Position numbers and translations under genes: made by a program | DNA from: Caulobacter sp. | GTDB taxonomy: Bacteria > Pseudomonadota > Alphaproteobacteria > Caulobacterales > Caulobacteraceae | Assembly (NCBI GenBank): GCA_017745235.1 | Contig: JAGHZU010000011.1 | Location: 62,001 to 126,000, forward strand | Length of the DNA: 64,000 nt | Direction of reading: 5' to 3' | Part shown: piece after piece, positions 1-8,968 of the stretch | Layout: every line of letters begins with the position of its first letter | Position numbering within the stretch: position 1 is the first letter of the stretch | The notes under the pieces: model-generated | The model's input: only the letters and a program-made list of their open reading frames with translations | Database searches by the model: none | What the model was told of the DNA's origin: nothing

Positions 1-245
1 TGGGGAAAGCGGTTCTGGCCCACAAGGGTCACCGTACCGTCGGTGTGCAGGGGCACGATCCCGATCGCGCGGTTCTTGAACGCCACCTTGCCGTAAAGCG
101 CCGGCCGCCCCGTGGGCGCGATCGCCTGGTGCTCGGTCAGGGTGATCCAGGGATTGTCGTAGACCACCTTCGTCTCGCGCACGCCCCAGGGCTTGCCGTG
201 CGGGGCCATCCAATCTGGGGGAGGGCCGACGGGTTTCTCATACAT
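1..245 (-). CDS. Nudix hydrolase, N-terminal part (cut by window start)
   Basis: Reading leftward from an ATG at 243-245, the frame stays open to the window edge. It begins MYEKPVGPPPDWMAPHGKPW and continues with segments such as VVYDNPWITL and YGKVAFKNRAIGIVPLHTDG, which is how ADP-ribose pyrophosphatase-type Nudix hydrolases begin. The Nudix box itself would lie beyond the window, so catalysis cannot be checked. These enzymes hydrolyse nucleoside diphosphates linked to another moiety. An internal ATG at 207-209 is a second possible start, but the upstream one keeps a longer conserved-looking N-terminus. The family call is an inference from the N-terminal 81 residues. Confidence 0.6.
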   Translation of the reverse strand, partial: MYEKPVGPPPDWMAPHGKPWGVRETKVVYDNPWITLTEHQAIAPTGRPALYGKVAFKNRAIGIVPLHTDGTVTLVGQNRFP

Positions 246-287
246 GCGAACGACTCGCGACTTGTGCCGGACCGGGCGCGGCCATAG

Positions 288-938
288 GTGGGTGACTTAG
301 CGCGCTTCCTGGAGATCGTCTTGGCCGGTTCCGTTCCCCCCTCCCCCGAATTCGGCGAGACTCTGCCGATTCAGGCCTCGCCAGAGGTGCTGGCCTTCCT
401 GGCCCGCCGCCGCTCGGCTTCGGCCATGACCCTCACAGAGCCGGGTCCCGGCGACGCCGAGCTGGCCGATCTGCTGCGCCTGGCCGCGCGCGTGCCCGAT
501 CACGGCAAACTGGCTCCCTGGCGGTTCGTGATCCTGCGCGGTCCGGCCAAGGCGGCGTTCGCCGACCGCGTCACCGCCCTCGCCGACAGCCAGGCCAACC
601 CGGCCAAGGCCAATGCGGCCCTGCGCAAGCTGACCCGCCCGCCAGTGGCCGTGGCGGTGATCTCGCGCCACATCCCCGGCGAGATCCCCGAATGGGAGCA
701 GCGCCAGAGCGCCTCGGCCGTCTGCCAGCAACTTCTGCTGGCCGCCGCGGCCATGGGCTGGGGCGCCAACTGGATCACCGACTGGTATTCCTACGACCCG
801 CGCGCCACGGCGATCCTGGGCCTGGGCGAAGGCGAGCTGGTGGCCGGCTTCCTCTATCTGGGCACGGCCACCGAGCCGCCGCAGGAGCGCGCGCGTCCCG
901 ACGTGACGACCATCACAACCGAGTGGTCGGCCGACTAG
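288..938 (+). CDS. Nitroreductase family protein
   Basis: The 216-residue product resembles the YdjA-type nitroreductases, FMN-dependent NAD(P)H oxidoreductases of the cytoplasm. It has an N-terminal FMN-binding-like segment (RRRSAS, then RVPDHGKLAPWRF near residues 67-80), a central hydrophobic helix (AVCQQLLLAAAAMGWGANW) and a C-terminal GFLYLGTA strand. The substrate is unknown. The start is uncertain: the N-terminal 25 residues look unlike the family and a later non-ATG start near the residues PIQASPEVL is possible. The gene is divergent from the Nudix gene on its left and convergent with queF on its right. Confidence 0.8.
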   Translation: MGDLARFLEIVLAGSVPPSPEFGETLPIQASPEVLAFLARRRSASAMTLTEPGPGDAELADLLRLAARVPDHGKLAPWRFVILRGPAKAAFADRVTALADSQANPAKANAALRKLTRPPVAVAVISRHIPGEIPEWEQRQSASAVCQQLLLAAAAMGWGANWITDWYSYDPRATAILGLGEGELVAGFLYLGTATEPPQERARPDVTTITTEWSAD

Positions 939-954
939 GAGAGCGGCTGGCCGG

Positions 955-1410
955 TCAGCCCCGGCCGCGATAGGGCGCCACGCCCTGGTCGGGGACCCAC
1001 AACCCCTCCGGCGCGGGGCCGGTCTGCCAGAAGACATCGATGGGAATACCGCCGCGCGGATACCAGTAGCCGCCGATGCGCAGCCAGCGCGGCTGGGCGA
1101 TCTCCACGATCTTGCGGCCGATCTTGACCGTGCAGTCCTCGTGGAACGAGCCATGGTTGCGGAAGCTGGTCAGGTAGAGCTTCAGCGACTTGCTCTCGAT
1201 CAGCCAGTCGCCCGGCGCGTAGTCGATCACCAGATGCGCGAAGTCGGGCTGGCCCGTCACCGGGCACAGCGAGGTGAACTCGGGTGCCACGAAGCGCGCT
1301 AGGTAGGTCACGTCGTTCTGGGGGTTGGGCACGCGCTCGAGCACGGCCTCCTCGGGGCTGGCGGCGGGCTCCACCACCTGGCCCAGCTGGGTCACATGAA
1401 GTTCGGTCAT
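955..1410 (-). CDS. queF: NADPH-dependent 7-cyano-7-deazaguanine reductase QueF
   Basis: QueF reduces preQ0 to preQ1 in queuosine tRNA-modification biosynthesis. This is the short (YkvM-like, about 150 aa) form. The active-site Cys lies in [11 protein letters not shown], and the NADPH/substrate motif is ESKSLKLYL, followed by [11 protein letters not shown]. The ATG at 1408-1410 ([10 protein letters not shown]) is preferred; another ATG three codons upstream would add only MRA. I see no preQ1 riboswitch-like structure upstream. The gene is convergent with the nitroreductase gene and divergent from the SDR gene. Confidence 0.95.
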   Translation of the reverse strand: MTELHVTQLGQVVEPAASPEEAVLERVPNPQNDVTYLARFVAPEFTSLCPVTGQPDFAHLVIDYAPGDWLIESKSLKLYLTSFRNHGSFHEDCTVKIGRKIVEIAQPRWLRIGGYWYPRGGIPIDVFWQTGPAPEGLWVPDQGVAPYRGRG

Positions 1411-1501
1411 GGCGCGCATTTAGGCCCCGCCCGGCGGCGAGACAAGCGCGCGCGACGCCGCTATCACTGATCCAAACAATCGTTAGGACAGGAAACGGAC
1501 C

Positions 1502-2305
1502 ATGAGCGGACGCGATTTCGACGGCTTCACGGTGGTGGTCACCGGCGCTTCCACAGGCCTGGGTCGAGCCATGGCGGTCGAGACCGCCCGGCGCGGCGCG
1601 GCGCTGGTGGTGGTCAACTACGCCCGCAGCGCCGAGGAGGCCGAGGAAACCGCCCGCCTGATCGCCGCCGAGGGCGGAAAGGCCGTCCTGGTCCAGGGCG
1701 ACGTGGCCCAGGATGAGGATTGCCGCCGGATCGCGGAGGCCGCCGCCGCCTCGGGCCGCATCGACGCCCTTTTCAACAACGCCGGGATCACCAAGTTCGC
1801 GCCCGACCACGCCGACCTCGACGCGGTGAACGCCGACGACTTCCTGCGCCTCTACGCGGTCAATGTCGTGGGCGCCTTCCAGATGGTGCGCGCGGCCCGC
1901 TCCCTGCTGGAAGCGGCGCCTCAGCCCGGCGCGGTGGTCAACACCGCCTCGATCGCCGGCGTGGTCGGCAACGGCTCGTCAGTGCCTTACGCCGCCTCAA
2001 AGGGCGCGCTGACGACCATGACCCTTTCACTGGCGCGCGCGCTGGCGCCCCGCATCCGCGTCAATGCGGTCTGCCCCGGCTTCATCGACACCCCCTGGTT
2101 CGGCAAGGCCATGGAGGCCGAGCGCGTCGATCGCCTGCGGGCCGGTGCGGCCGCCGCCACGCCGCTGAAAGTCGCCTCGACCGCCGAGGACATCGCCGGG
2201 GCGGCGGTGTTCCTGGCTTCGCCCGCCGCCCGCCATGTGACCGGCGAGACCCTGCTGGTCGACGCTGGGCTGCACCTGGGCTCGGCTAGCCTCGCGATGC
2301 GCTGA
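1502..2305 (+). CDS. Short-chain dehydrogenase/reductase (SDR)
   Basis: Classical SDR of 267 aa. Visible are the Rossmann nucleotide motif TGASTGLG (residues 14-21), the NNAG motif, the catalytic Ser in the NTASIAG strand, and the YAASK catalytic Tyr-Lys. The C-terminal GETLLVDAG motif is typical of the family. It is a cytoplasmic NAD(P)-dependent oxidoreductase of unknown substrate, with the general look of 3-oxoacyl-ACP reductase-like members. A purine-rich ribosome site (AGGAAACGG) precedes the ATG. It stands alone between queF (divergent) and a porin gene. Confidence 0.9.
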   Translation: MSGRDFDGFTVVVTGASTGLGRAMAVETARRGAALVVVNYARSAEEAEETARLIAAEGGKAVLVQGDVAQDEDCRRIAEAAAASGRIDALFNNAGITKFAPDHADLDAVNADDFLRLYAVNVVGAFQMVRAARSLLEAAPQPGAVVNTASIAGVVGNGSSVPYAASKGALTTMTLSLARALAPRIRVNAVCPGFIDTPWFGKAMEAERVDRLRAGAAAATPLKVASTAEDIAGAAVFLASPAARHVTGETLLVDAGLHLGSASLAMR

Positions 2306-2506
2306 AGCCGCAGGTAAAGCCGAAACAAACAAAACCTGGACACTGTGGCGCCCAGAGCCGTTTCTGAAGCAAAAGCGTCACACTTCGCCCAAACTTTGCA
2401 CTGAGGGCGCCGTTTGTGCTGGCGATTTAACCAGCAAGATTGCAACTAGGAGGTGGCCGCCAACTACTCCCGTTGTGCTCAGACACGCTTGCAGGCGTCG
2501 AGAACG

Positions 2507-2528
2507 TCGAAGGTGGGATGACCTTCGA
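2507..2528 (+). other. Stem-loop in the 5' leader of the porin gene
   Basis: The gap between the SDR stop (2305) and the porin ATG (2561) is 255 bases. It contains an 8-bp stem (TCGAAGGT / ACCTTCGA) with a GGGATG loop about 30 bases before the start codon. A Shine-Dalgarno-like AAGGGG follows near 2546. The stem could affect mRNA stability or translation of an abundant outer membrane protein, but that is inference. I recognise nothing else in this leader with confidence. Confidence 0.4.
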
Positions 2529-2560
2529 GCGGCAAAACAGAGATAAGGGGATAGAACACA

Positions 2561-3283
2561 ATGAAGTTCACGAAACTCGCGATGATGGCCGCCGCCGCCA
2601 CCGTGGCCATGGGCGGAGCCGCGATGGCTGAAGAGCTGAAGCTCTCCTACAACATCGGCGTGACCAGCGATTACGTGTTCCGCGGCGTGAGCCAAACCCA
2701 GGAAGATCCCGCCGTGCAAGGCGGCGTCGACCTGACCTACGGCATGGGCTATGCGGGCGTCTGGGCTTCGAACGTTGACTTCGGCACCGACGATCCGTCG
2801 GCCGAGATCGACGTGTACGCCGGCCTGCGGCCGGTGGTCGGCGACACCACCTTCGACTTCGGCGTGCTGTACTACAGCTATGTCGACGACAAGGCTCCCA
2901 AGACTCCGGCCGGCCAGACCCCGGTCGCTTCGCCCGGTTCGTACAGCTACATCGAACTGAAGGCCGCGTTCTCGCGTCCGGTCGGCAAGGCCACCGTCGG
3001 CGGCGCCTTCTACTACTCGCCGCAGTACCCGCTGACCAAGGGTGACTCGCTGTACTACGAGCTGAACGCTTCGTACCCGATCTTCGACAAGCTGACCCTG
3101 AGCGGCGCCGTCGGCGAGCAGGAAATCAGCCAAGGCTCGGAATACGCCACCTGGAACCTGGGCCTGACCTACGCCCTGACCGACAAGATCTCGGCCGACC
3201 TGCGCTACTCGGACACCGACGAGCACGCCCTGGGCAAGATCTACGGCGACCGCGTGGCCGTCAGCCTGAAGGCCGCGTTCTAA
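2561..3283 (+). CDS. TorF family putative outer membrane porin
   Basis: The 240-aa precursor has a cleavable signal peptide (MKFTKLAMMAAAATVAMGGA, cleavage after AMA). After it comes the sequence typical of the TorF/gcw_chp family: YNIGVTSDYVFRGVSQTQ, then alternating amphipathic strands rich in Tyr and a C-terminal strand ending VAVSLKAAF with terminal Phe, as expected of a beta-barrel assembled by BamA. Its transported solute is unknown. The gene is monocistronic, with a long leader and a strong terminator directly after the stop. Codon use looks more optimised than in neighbouring genes (GGC, CTG, TAC, AAG), consistent with high expression. Confidence 0.85.
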   Translation: MKFTKLAMMAAAATVAMGGAAMAEELKLSYNIGVTSDYVFRGVSQTQEDPAVQGGVDLTYGMGYAGVWASNVDFGTDDPSAEIDVYAGLRPVVGDTTFDFGVLYYSYVDDKAPKTPAGQTPVASPGSYSYIELKAAFSRPVGKATVGGAFYYSPQYPLTKGDSLYYELNASYPIFDKLTLSGAVGEQEISQGSEYATWNLGLTYALTDKISADLRYSDTDEHALGKIYGDRVAVSLKAAF

Positions 3284-3309
3284 GAACCGGTCCCTCCGGG
3301 AAAGACGAA

Positions 3310-3340
3310 GCCGCCCCGACCAAGTCGGGGCGGCTTTTTC
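3310..3340 (+). terminator. Rho-independent terminator of the porin gene
   Basis: A perfect 11-bp stem (GCCGCCCCGAC / GTCGGGGCGGC) with a CAA loop is followed by TTTTTC. It lies 27 bases after the porin stop codon. The gene beyond it is on the opposite strand, so the terminator may partly serve both. Confidence 0.9.
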
Positions 3341-3365
3341 TTTGCCGACGATTCGCGGTCCGGCC

Positions 3366-4628
3366 TCAGCTCCGAGCCGGCGCCCTGGGCGGCCGCATGA
3401 ACAGGGCCGCCAGGAAGACCAACGCCGTGATCGCCGCAAACAGCTGGAAGGCCGGGGTGAACGAGCCGGCCCGGTCGCGGATGAAGCCGCCGATATAAGG
3501 CCCCGCCGCAGACACCGCCCCGATCAGGCACGTCAGCGAGAAGAGCTCGACGTTGTTCCTGCGGCCGAAATAGTTGAGCAACAGCAGGCTGACGGCCAGC
3601 ACAGTCAGGCCGAAGCCCACCCCTACCCCCAGGGCGTAAAGAACCTGCAGCGGGGTGGTCGTCGCCCGGGCCAAGGCCAGAAGGCCAATCACCAGCAGCC
3701 CCTGAGCGATGACCAGCAGCCAGCGTGGATCCAGGCGATCCCCTATCGCGCCGCCGCCCAGGCGCGCCACCACCTGCATCAGACCTTCCAGGCTCAGCAT
3801 GCCCGCCGCCACGGCCCCGGCCACGCCCAGTTGGGTCAGGTGGGCCTGGGTCAGGCTGGCGGCGCTGATCCCAGCCAGCAGGTGGCTGAAATAGGCGGCC
3901 AGCAGCACCAGGAACTGCGGAGTGCGCACGGCGTCACGCACGCTCCACTCGTGATCTGTGTGGTAGACGCCCCTTGGGGTCTCGCCGGCCTTCGCCTCGG
4001 CGTCCAGTTCGCGGTCCAGCGCCTCGCCGGCCGCCTCAAGCCACTTGGGGCCGCCGACCATCACCGCGCACAGCAGACCCACCAGCCCCACCGCCACAGC
4101 CTGCAGCGCCCAGTAGAAGCGCCAGTCGTTGTGGGTGGCGCCCAAGGCCGTCACCACCATCCAAGGCCCGGCCACCCCGCCCAGGGCGCCGAAGGTGAAA
4201 TAGATGCCGAACGGCAGGGCTCTCGCCTTGAACAAGGCCGACAGCACATGGGTGCCGGGAATCAGCGCCGCCATCTGGAAGCCGATCCCGCAGAGGGCCG
4301 CGCCCAGGAAATAGATCGGCAGAGCGTGGACGCGCGACAAGCAGGCCAAGCCGCCGGCCATCACCCCCACGCCGGCCAGGATCGCGCCGCGCACGCCGAT
4401 CCGCCGGATCAGCATCGCCGGCAGCCACGACGACAGGCCGGTGAACACGCCCAGGATCGTAAAGCCCAGGAACGCATGCTCCCAGCTCCAGCCCAGTTCG
4501 GGGACCATGGCTGGAATCACCACGCCCAGAGACGAATAGGTGGCCGCCGTGATCAGGAACAGCAGCAGGCTGAAAGCCGCCACCAGCAGCCAGGGGCGAA
4601 AGCGGTTCAAGGTGCTCGGGTCGGCCAT
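3366..4628 (-). CDS. MFS transporter coupled to the TonB-dependent receptor gene
   Basis: The 420-aa protein has about 12 hydrophobic helices, with the central cytoplasmic loop rich in charged residues (residues about 190-220), as in major facilitator carriers. Between helices 2 and 3 is a loop RRIGVRG like the family signature. It begins at the ATG (4626-4628) that overlaps the TGA of the upstream receptor gene (TGATG), so it is probably translated by coupling. An extension to 4658 is possible but would lie inside the receptor gene. Inference: it moves across the inner membrane the same ligand the receptor brings through the outer membrane. Confidence 0.88.
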   Translation of the reverse strand: MADPSTLNRFRPWLLVAAFSLLLFLITAATYSSLGVVIPAMVPELGWSWEHAFLGFTILGVFTGLSSWLPAMLIRRIGVRGAILAGVGVMAGGLACLSRVHALPIYFLGAALCGIGFQMAALIPGTHVLSALFKARALPFGIYFTFGALGGVAGPWMVVTALGATHNDWRFYWALQAVAVGLVGLLCAVMVGGPKWLEAAGEALDRELDAEAKAGETPRGVYHTDHEWSVRDAVRTPQFLVLLAAYFSHLLAGISAASLTQAHLTQLGVAGAVAAGMLSLEGLMQVVARLGGGAIGDRLDPRWLLVIAQGLLVIGLLALARATTTPLQVLYALGVGVGFGLTVLAVSLLLLNYFGRRNNVELFSLTCLIGAVSAAGPYIGGFIRDRAGSFTPAFQLFAAITALVFLAALFMRPPRAPARS

Positions 4629-7045
4629 CAGAACGTCCGCTTCAGGGTCACGCGCCATTCCCGTCCCTTGCCCGGTAAGGCGCCGAGGTTGGCGTAGGTG
4701 TCGGCGTCAGGCGTGAAATAAAGCTTGTCGAACAGGTTATCGACATTGAGTTCGGCCGTGTACGGCCCGCGCGTCACATATGCCGACGCGTTGACCACCG
4801 CATAGGCGGGATAGGTCACCGCGTTCTGCACCGTGCCCGATGTCTTGGTCACGTGGGTCACGCCCAAGGTCGCCCCGACCTGACCCCAGTCGCGCCGGTC
4901 GCTGGTGTAGGCGCCGTAGAGACTGACCACTGACTTGGGGATCAGGGTGTAGTCGTAGTCGCCGCCACGACCCGGCAGGCTGGCGAAGCTCCACACGACG
5001 TAGGAACCGCCGTAGCCCCCCCCCCCCGGCACGCCCGCCGTATAGGCCGGGATGTACTGGAACGAGGTGTCGGGCCCCTTCACCGTGGTGTGCTGGCTAT
5101 TGCCGGTGGCCGTGAAGCTGAAGTGCTCGCTGGCCAGCCAGCGCAGTTCCAGCTCAACGCCTTTCGCACGCGTGCCCTGCACTGTCTGGCTGATGCCCGA
5201 CAACTGGGTGCGGTTCTGGCGATAGGCGGCCAGCGAGCCCACCAGGGTCCCATGCAAGAGCTGGAACTTGACTCCGGCCTCGGCCAAGTCGCTGTCCGAA
5301 AGCCATGAACCATCAGCGATCAGGCCCGGCGACACCTCGCCCGCCTGGCTCACCTCAAGGGCTGAGGCCTTGGCGTAGCTGATGTAGGGCATCAGGCCCG
5401 CGGGGGTCTGGTAGGTCAGGCTGGCGCTGTAGGTTCCCTTGCCCTTCTTGTCGGTCTGGCGTCCGGCGACCGTGTAGCTGAGAGCGCCCGTGTCCTGGGC
5501 GGCGACATCGTACCAGTCATAACGGCCGCCCAAGGTCAGGGTCAGCCGGCCCAGCTTGGCGTCCGTGGTGAAGAACAGGCCCGTCTCGCTCCAGGTCCCC
5601 TTGTCGTCGTTCTCCCACTCCACCCCCTGTACGCCGGCGGGCTCGGTGCTGAACGGACTGTCGATAATGTCGTTGGGCGTGGCGCCGACGCTGATGTCGC
5701 GGCGATCGATGGCGATCAGGCCGCTATTGAAGCTCTCGCGCCGCCGGCCCTCGAACCGGCGATAGCTGGCGCCGACGATGGATCGCGTGCTGACCGGCCC
5801 CAGCGCGCGGCCGAACGCGTAGGTGGCCCGCGCCTCCCAGACGCTGCTGTCGAACCAGGCCGGATAGCCGTACGAGACGAAGCGCTTGTTGTCCTGGTCG
5901 TCGTAGAACAGCTGCAGCTTCAGCACGCTATCGTCGTCGAACCGTTTGGCCAGGTCGAAATAGACGGTGTTGGTCCAGGTCTTCGAGAAGTCGGCAGAGC
6001 TGACATGCACGGTGCGCGGCGACAGCTTGGTGGTCCCGACGCCCGTGTCCAGCGTATGAGCCGCGTCGGTGACGGGCGCGCCGTAATAGGCCAGGTAGAG
6101 CGCGCTGGCGTAGGGATAGAACCCGATCTCGTTAGGCGTCAGGCGACCATTGCCGTCGGCGTCGACCAGACTGGTGTCGCGACCGGTGATGTAGGTGCGG
6201 TGGTCGATCAAGTCCTGGGTCAGGCGATTCCAGCCCGGCGTCTGGATGTCGCCGGTGGAGTGATAGACCATTCCCCCGAAAGCCGTGCTCCAGCCGTTGT
6301 TGAAGTCGAAGTCGGCCGAGACCTGGGCCAGTTGCCGCTTGGGGTGCAGACCCCGGTAGAAACTCTTGGAGTCGTCCAGTTCGGCATAGGCATAGACGCC
6401 GCCGTCGGCCGGCCCCAGCTTCACCGGCAGGCCGACCTGGCCGGTGACGTTCTTCTTGTCGTAGGCGCCGAAGGTCGCCGTCAGCTCCCCCCTCGGGTCG
6501 GTCAGGAAGCGGCCTTCGTCGCGGGCGGTCTTTGGAATGAAGTTCAGCAGGCCGCCCACCTTGCCCGCACCGTAGATCGGGGTGGGCGGGCCGCGCACGA
6601 TCTCGATCTGGGCAGCGTCGCCGATGGGCGTGGAATAGGTCCCACGGTTCTCCACTCGCTTGAAGCCGCGGAAGTAGTTCTCCGCCAGGGTGCCGCGGAT
6701 GTTCAGTGCTCCAGGCACGCCGTAGAAGCTGGCGGTGTAGGTCCCCGGAGACACCGAGGCCAGGCCATCGATGGTCTCGATGCCAAAGCGGGTCAGGGTG
6801 GTGTCGCTGACGAAGCTCGCCGAGCGCGGCGTTTCCAGAAGCGTCTTGTTGAGACCGAACACGGTCGTGCTGGGCTGCTTCTCCAGCAGACCCGCCTTGT
6901 CGCGCGCCACCACCAGCACGGCATCGACGGTGTCGGCTTGTTCGGTCGCGGCGGGCAGGACGGCGTGCTCGGCGGCCACGGCCAGGCCGACCCACATCAG
7001 GCCAAAGGTCATGGCTGTGGCGAACAGACGCGTGCGGACGGACAT
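4628..7045 (-). CDS. TonB-dependent receptor
   Basis: The 805-aa outer membrane receptor has a signal peptide ending near AVAAEH. A plug domain follows: VFGLNKTLLETPRSASFVSD, LNIRGT, then EIVRGPPTPIYGAGKVGGLL. A beta-barrel makes up the rest, ending in VTLKRTF with C-terminal Phe. The plug and barrel style is that of siderophore-type receptors; the ligand is not identifiable. It is followed by a coupled MFS gene, a pairing seen in ligand uptake loci. Oddity: a run of 12 G in the coding strand (5016-5027) encodes a Gly-rich loop (GGGGYGG) about residue 675, a candidate slippage site. Two dyads lie upstream in its promoter region. Confidence 0.9.
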   Translation of the reverse strand: MSVRTRLFATAMTFGLMWVGLAVAAEHAVLPAATEQADTVDAVLVVARDKAGLLEKQPSTTVFGLNKTLLETPRSASFVSDTTLTRFGIETIDGLASVSPGTYTASFYGVPGALNIRGTLAENYFRGFKRVENRGTYSTPIGDAAQIEIVRGPPTPIYGAGKVGGLLNFIPKTARDEGRFLTDPRGELTATFGAYDKKNVTGQVGLPVKLGPADGGVYAYAELDDSKSFYRGLHPKRQLAQVSADFDFNNGWSTAFGGMVYHSTGDIQTPGWNRLTQDLIDHRTYITGRDTSLVDADGNGRLTPNEIGFYPYASALYLAYYGAPVTDAAHTLDTGVGTTKLSPRTVHVSSADFSKTWTNTVYFDLAKRFDDDSVLKLQLFYDDQDNKRFVSYGYPAWFDSSVWEARATYAFGRALGPVSTRSIVGASYRRFEGRRRESFNSGLIAIDRRDISVGATPNDIIDSPFSTEPAGVQGVEWENDDKGTWSETGLFFTTDAKLGRLTLTLGGRYDWYDVAAQDTGALSYTVAGRQTDKKGKGTYSASLTYQTPAGLMPYISYAKASALEVSQAGEVSPGLIADGSWLSDSDLAEAGVKFQLLHGTLVGSLAAYRQNRTQLSGISQTVQGTRAKGVELELRWLASEHFSFTATGNSQHTTVKGPDTSFQYIPAYTAGVPGGGGYGGSYVVWSFASLPGRGGDYDYTLIPKSVVSLYGAYTSDRRDWGQVGATLGVTHVTKTSGTVQNAVTYPAYAVVNASAYVTRGPYTAELNVDNLFDKLYFTPDADTYANLGALPGKGREWRVTLKRTF

Positions 7046-7111
7046 CGCTGGGCTCCGGAACCACCTCGAGCGGCGGCGAAGCTAGCAAATGGGGACTTAC
7101 GCAACGTTCGT

Positions 7112-7145
7112 CAAAACGTTTTGTAACATTTCAGATTATGTTGCA
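7112..7145 (-). promoter_or_regulatory. Operator-like dyads upstream of the TonB-dependent receptor gene
   Basis: In the 175-base gap between the receptor ATG and the GntR gene there is a perfect 12-bp palindrome CAAAACGTTTTG (7112-7123). Directly next to it is a second dyad, TGTAACAT-N8-ATGTTGCA (7122-7145, one mismatch per arm). They sit 67-100 bases before the receptor start. The regulator could be the GntR protein encoded alongside or an unlinked factor; this is inference. Confidence 0.45.
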
Positions 7146-7220
7146 TAGGGCCCCCATCCGCTTCTCTCCTGGGAACGGAAAGGAATCGCCCGGACTAGCG
7201 ACGCCGAATGTCGACAGACC

Positions 7221-7952
7221 CTAGGCGTCGACCAGTGGCCGGGTCGCCTCGGGCATGATGTTCAGCACCCGCATCATGGCCAGCTTGGCCCCTTCGACGT
7301 CGCCGCGGGCGATCACGTCGGCGACCTGGCGGTGCTGCTCGACATCGGCGATCAGCTCGGCCTCGGTGGCCGCGCCAAACGAGAACACCCAGTAGCGGGC
7401 GGCCTTGTGCTGCAGGGGGATAAGGATGCGGGCCAGGGCCAGGTTGCCGCTGGCGCGGGCCACGCCTGCGTGGAAGCGCTGGTCCATCGCCACCAGAGCT
7501 GGCAGGTCTCTGTCGCGCGCCGCCTGTTCGCCGCCGTCGAAGGCCGCGCGGATCGCCTCGGCCTCGGCCTTGCTGGCGAACTTGGCCGCCAGGCCGGCGC
7601 AGTGCGGTTCGATCAGGGCGCGGGCCTCGTAGCCCTGGCGCAGTTCCACCAGGTCCAGCGGCGCAACCGTGGTGCCCGAGCGGGCGCGGCGAATGACCAG
7701 CCCCTCCAGGGCCAAACGCCCGAGGGCGTCGCGAACCCCAGCCAGGCCGGCGTCGTAACGCGCGGCCAACGATTGCTCGTCCAGCCGTTGCCCCGGCGCC
7801 AGCCGCCCCAGGATCAGGTCCAGCAGGATGCGCTCATAGACCTTGGCCTTCTGCAGGTCGGGCGACCAGTCCTCCAGGCCGGACGAGGTGCACACGTCCA
7901 GCACCAGCATCCGGTCGCGTCCGCCGGCGGCGTGGGCCTCGTCCTTGGCCAT
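7221..7952 (-). CDS. GntR family transcriptional regulator (FCD domain)
   Basis: The 243-aa protein has an N-terminal winged HTH (residues about 36-100: VYERILLDLILGRLAPGQRL, then VRDALGRLALEGLVI). A C-terminal all-helical FCD effector domain follows, with metal-binding-type His residues in MDQRFHAGVARASGN and DVEQHRQVADVIARGD. FCD regulators usually respond to small organic acids. It lies downstream of metQ on the same strand and upstream of the receptor gene, so it could control either; the adjacent dyads favour the receptor/MFS pair. About 100 bases separate it from metQ. Confidence 0.85.
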   Translation of the reverse strand: MAKDEAHAAGGRDRMLVLDVCTSSGLEDWSPDLQKAKVYERILLDLILGRLAPGQRLDEQSLAARYDAGLAGVRDALGRLALEGLVIRRARSGTTVAPLDLVELRQGYEARALIEPHCAGLAAKFASKAEAEAIRAAFDGGEQAARDRDLPALVAMDQRFHAGVARASGNLALARILIPLQHKAARYWVFSFGAATEAELIADVEQHRQVADVIARGDVEGAKLAMMRVLNIMPEATRPLVDA

Positions 7953-8059
7953 GGGTCTCTCGGGCTCCAGGTGTTCACGAGCCTGATATGTAAGGTGAAA
8001 TTTTAGCCAAGGGAAGAGCGGAAGCTCTACCTACGCGTTCATTTCAACCAAGGCGCCCT

Positions 8060-8860
8060 TTAGAACGCGGGAACCACCGCGCCGTGATACTTCTGCTCCA
8101 TGAACGCCTTGACCTCGGGCGAGGTCAGGGCCGCCGCCAGCTTCTGCACGCGAGGGTCGTCCTTGTTGTCGGCGCGCGAGACCAGGTAGTTCACGTAAGG
8201 GCTGTTCTTGTCCTCGATCAGCAGGGCGTCCTTGGACGGGTCCAGCTTGGCGTCGAGAGCGTAGTTGGTGTTGATCACCGCCAAGTCCACCTGGTCGAGC
8301 ACCCGCGGCAGGGTCGCGCCTTCCAACTCCTTGAACTTTAGATTCTTCGGATTGGCGGTGATGTCCTTCAGGGTCGACAGCGCCTTGTTCGGGTCGGCCA
8401 GGGTGATTACGCCGTTGCGCGCCAGCAGCAGCAGGGCCCGCCCCTCATTGCTGCCTTCGTTGGGAATGGCCACGGTCGCGCCGGCCGGCACATCGGCTAT
8501 GGCCTTGTACTTGTGCGAATAGGCGCCCAGCGGCTCGATGTGGACGCCCTTCACCGGCACCAGGGCCGTGCCCTTGTCGGCGTTGAAGGTCTCCAGGTAG
8601 GGCAGGGTCTGGAAGTAGTTCACGTCCAGGCGCTTCTCGGCCACCTGCACGTTGGGCTGGACGTAGTCGTTGAAGACCTTGATGTCGATCTTCAGCCCCT
8701 GCGCCGCCAGCTTGGGCTTGATGAACTCCAGCACCTCCGCGTGCGGCACCGCGGTCGCGGCCACCGTCAGGGTGTCGCCGGCGCTCGCAGCAGGCTTCTT
8801 GCCGCAAGCGGCCAGGGACAGCATGGCGAGAGTGACGAGAACGGCGCGGCGGGCGACCAT
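8060..8860 (-). CDS. metQ: MetQ, methionine ABC transporter substrate-binding lipoprotein
   Basis: The 266-aa lipoprotein has the signal peptide and lipobox SLAAC near residue 18, then the NlpA/MetQ fold: TAVPHAEVLEFIKPKLAAQG, DVNYFQTLPYLE, IPNEGSNEGRALLLL. The NlpA family binds D- and L-methionine at the inner membrane face and delivers it to MetI. The ATG at 8858-8860 is chosen because GGAG stands about ten bases before it; an ATG four codons upstream is less well placed. It is the last gene of a metN-metI-X-metQ run. Confidence 0.93.
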   Translation of the reverse strand: MVARRAVLVTLAMLSLAACGKKPAASAGDTLTVAATAVPHAEVLEFIKPKLAAQGLKIDIKVFNDYVQPNVQVAEKRLDVNYFQTLPYLETFNADKGTALVPVKGVHIEPLGAYSHKYKAIADVPAGATVAIPNEGSNEGRALLLLARNGVITLADPNKALSTLKDITANPKNLKFKELEGATLPRVLDQVDLAVINTNYALDAKLDPSKDALLIEDKNSPYVNYLVSRADNKDDPRVQKLAAALTSPEVKAFMEQKYHGAVVPAF

Positions 8861-8968
8861 GAACAGCTCCATAAAGGCTAGTGATCGGGTCGGGTTTTGC
8901 CCGGTTCGCCTGAAAATGCGGAATCAGTTTTCCTGATCGGCCGGCCAGAGTCTCGGCCGCTTCGCCGC

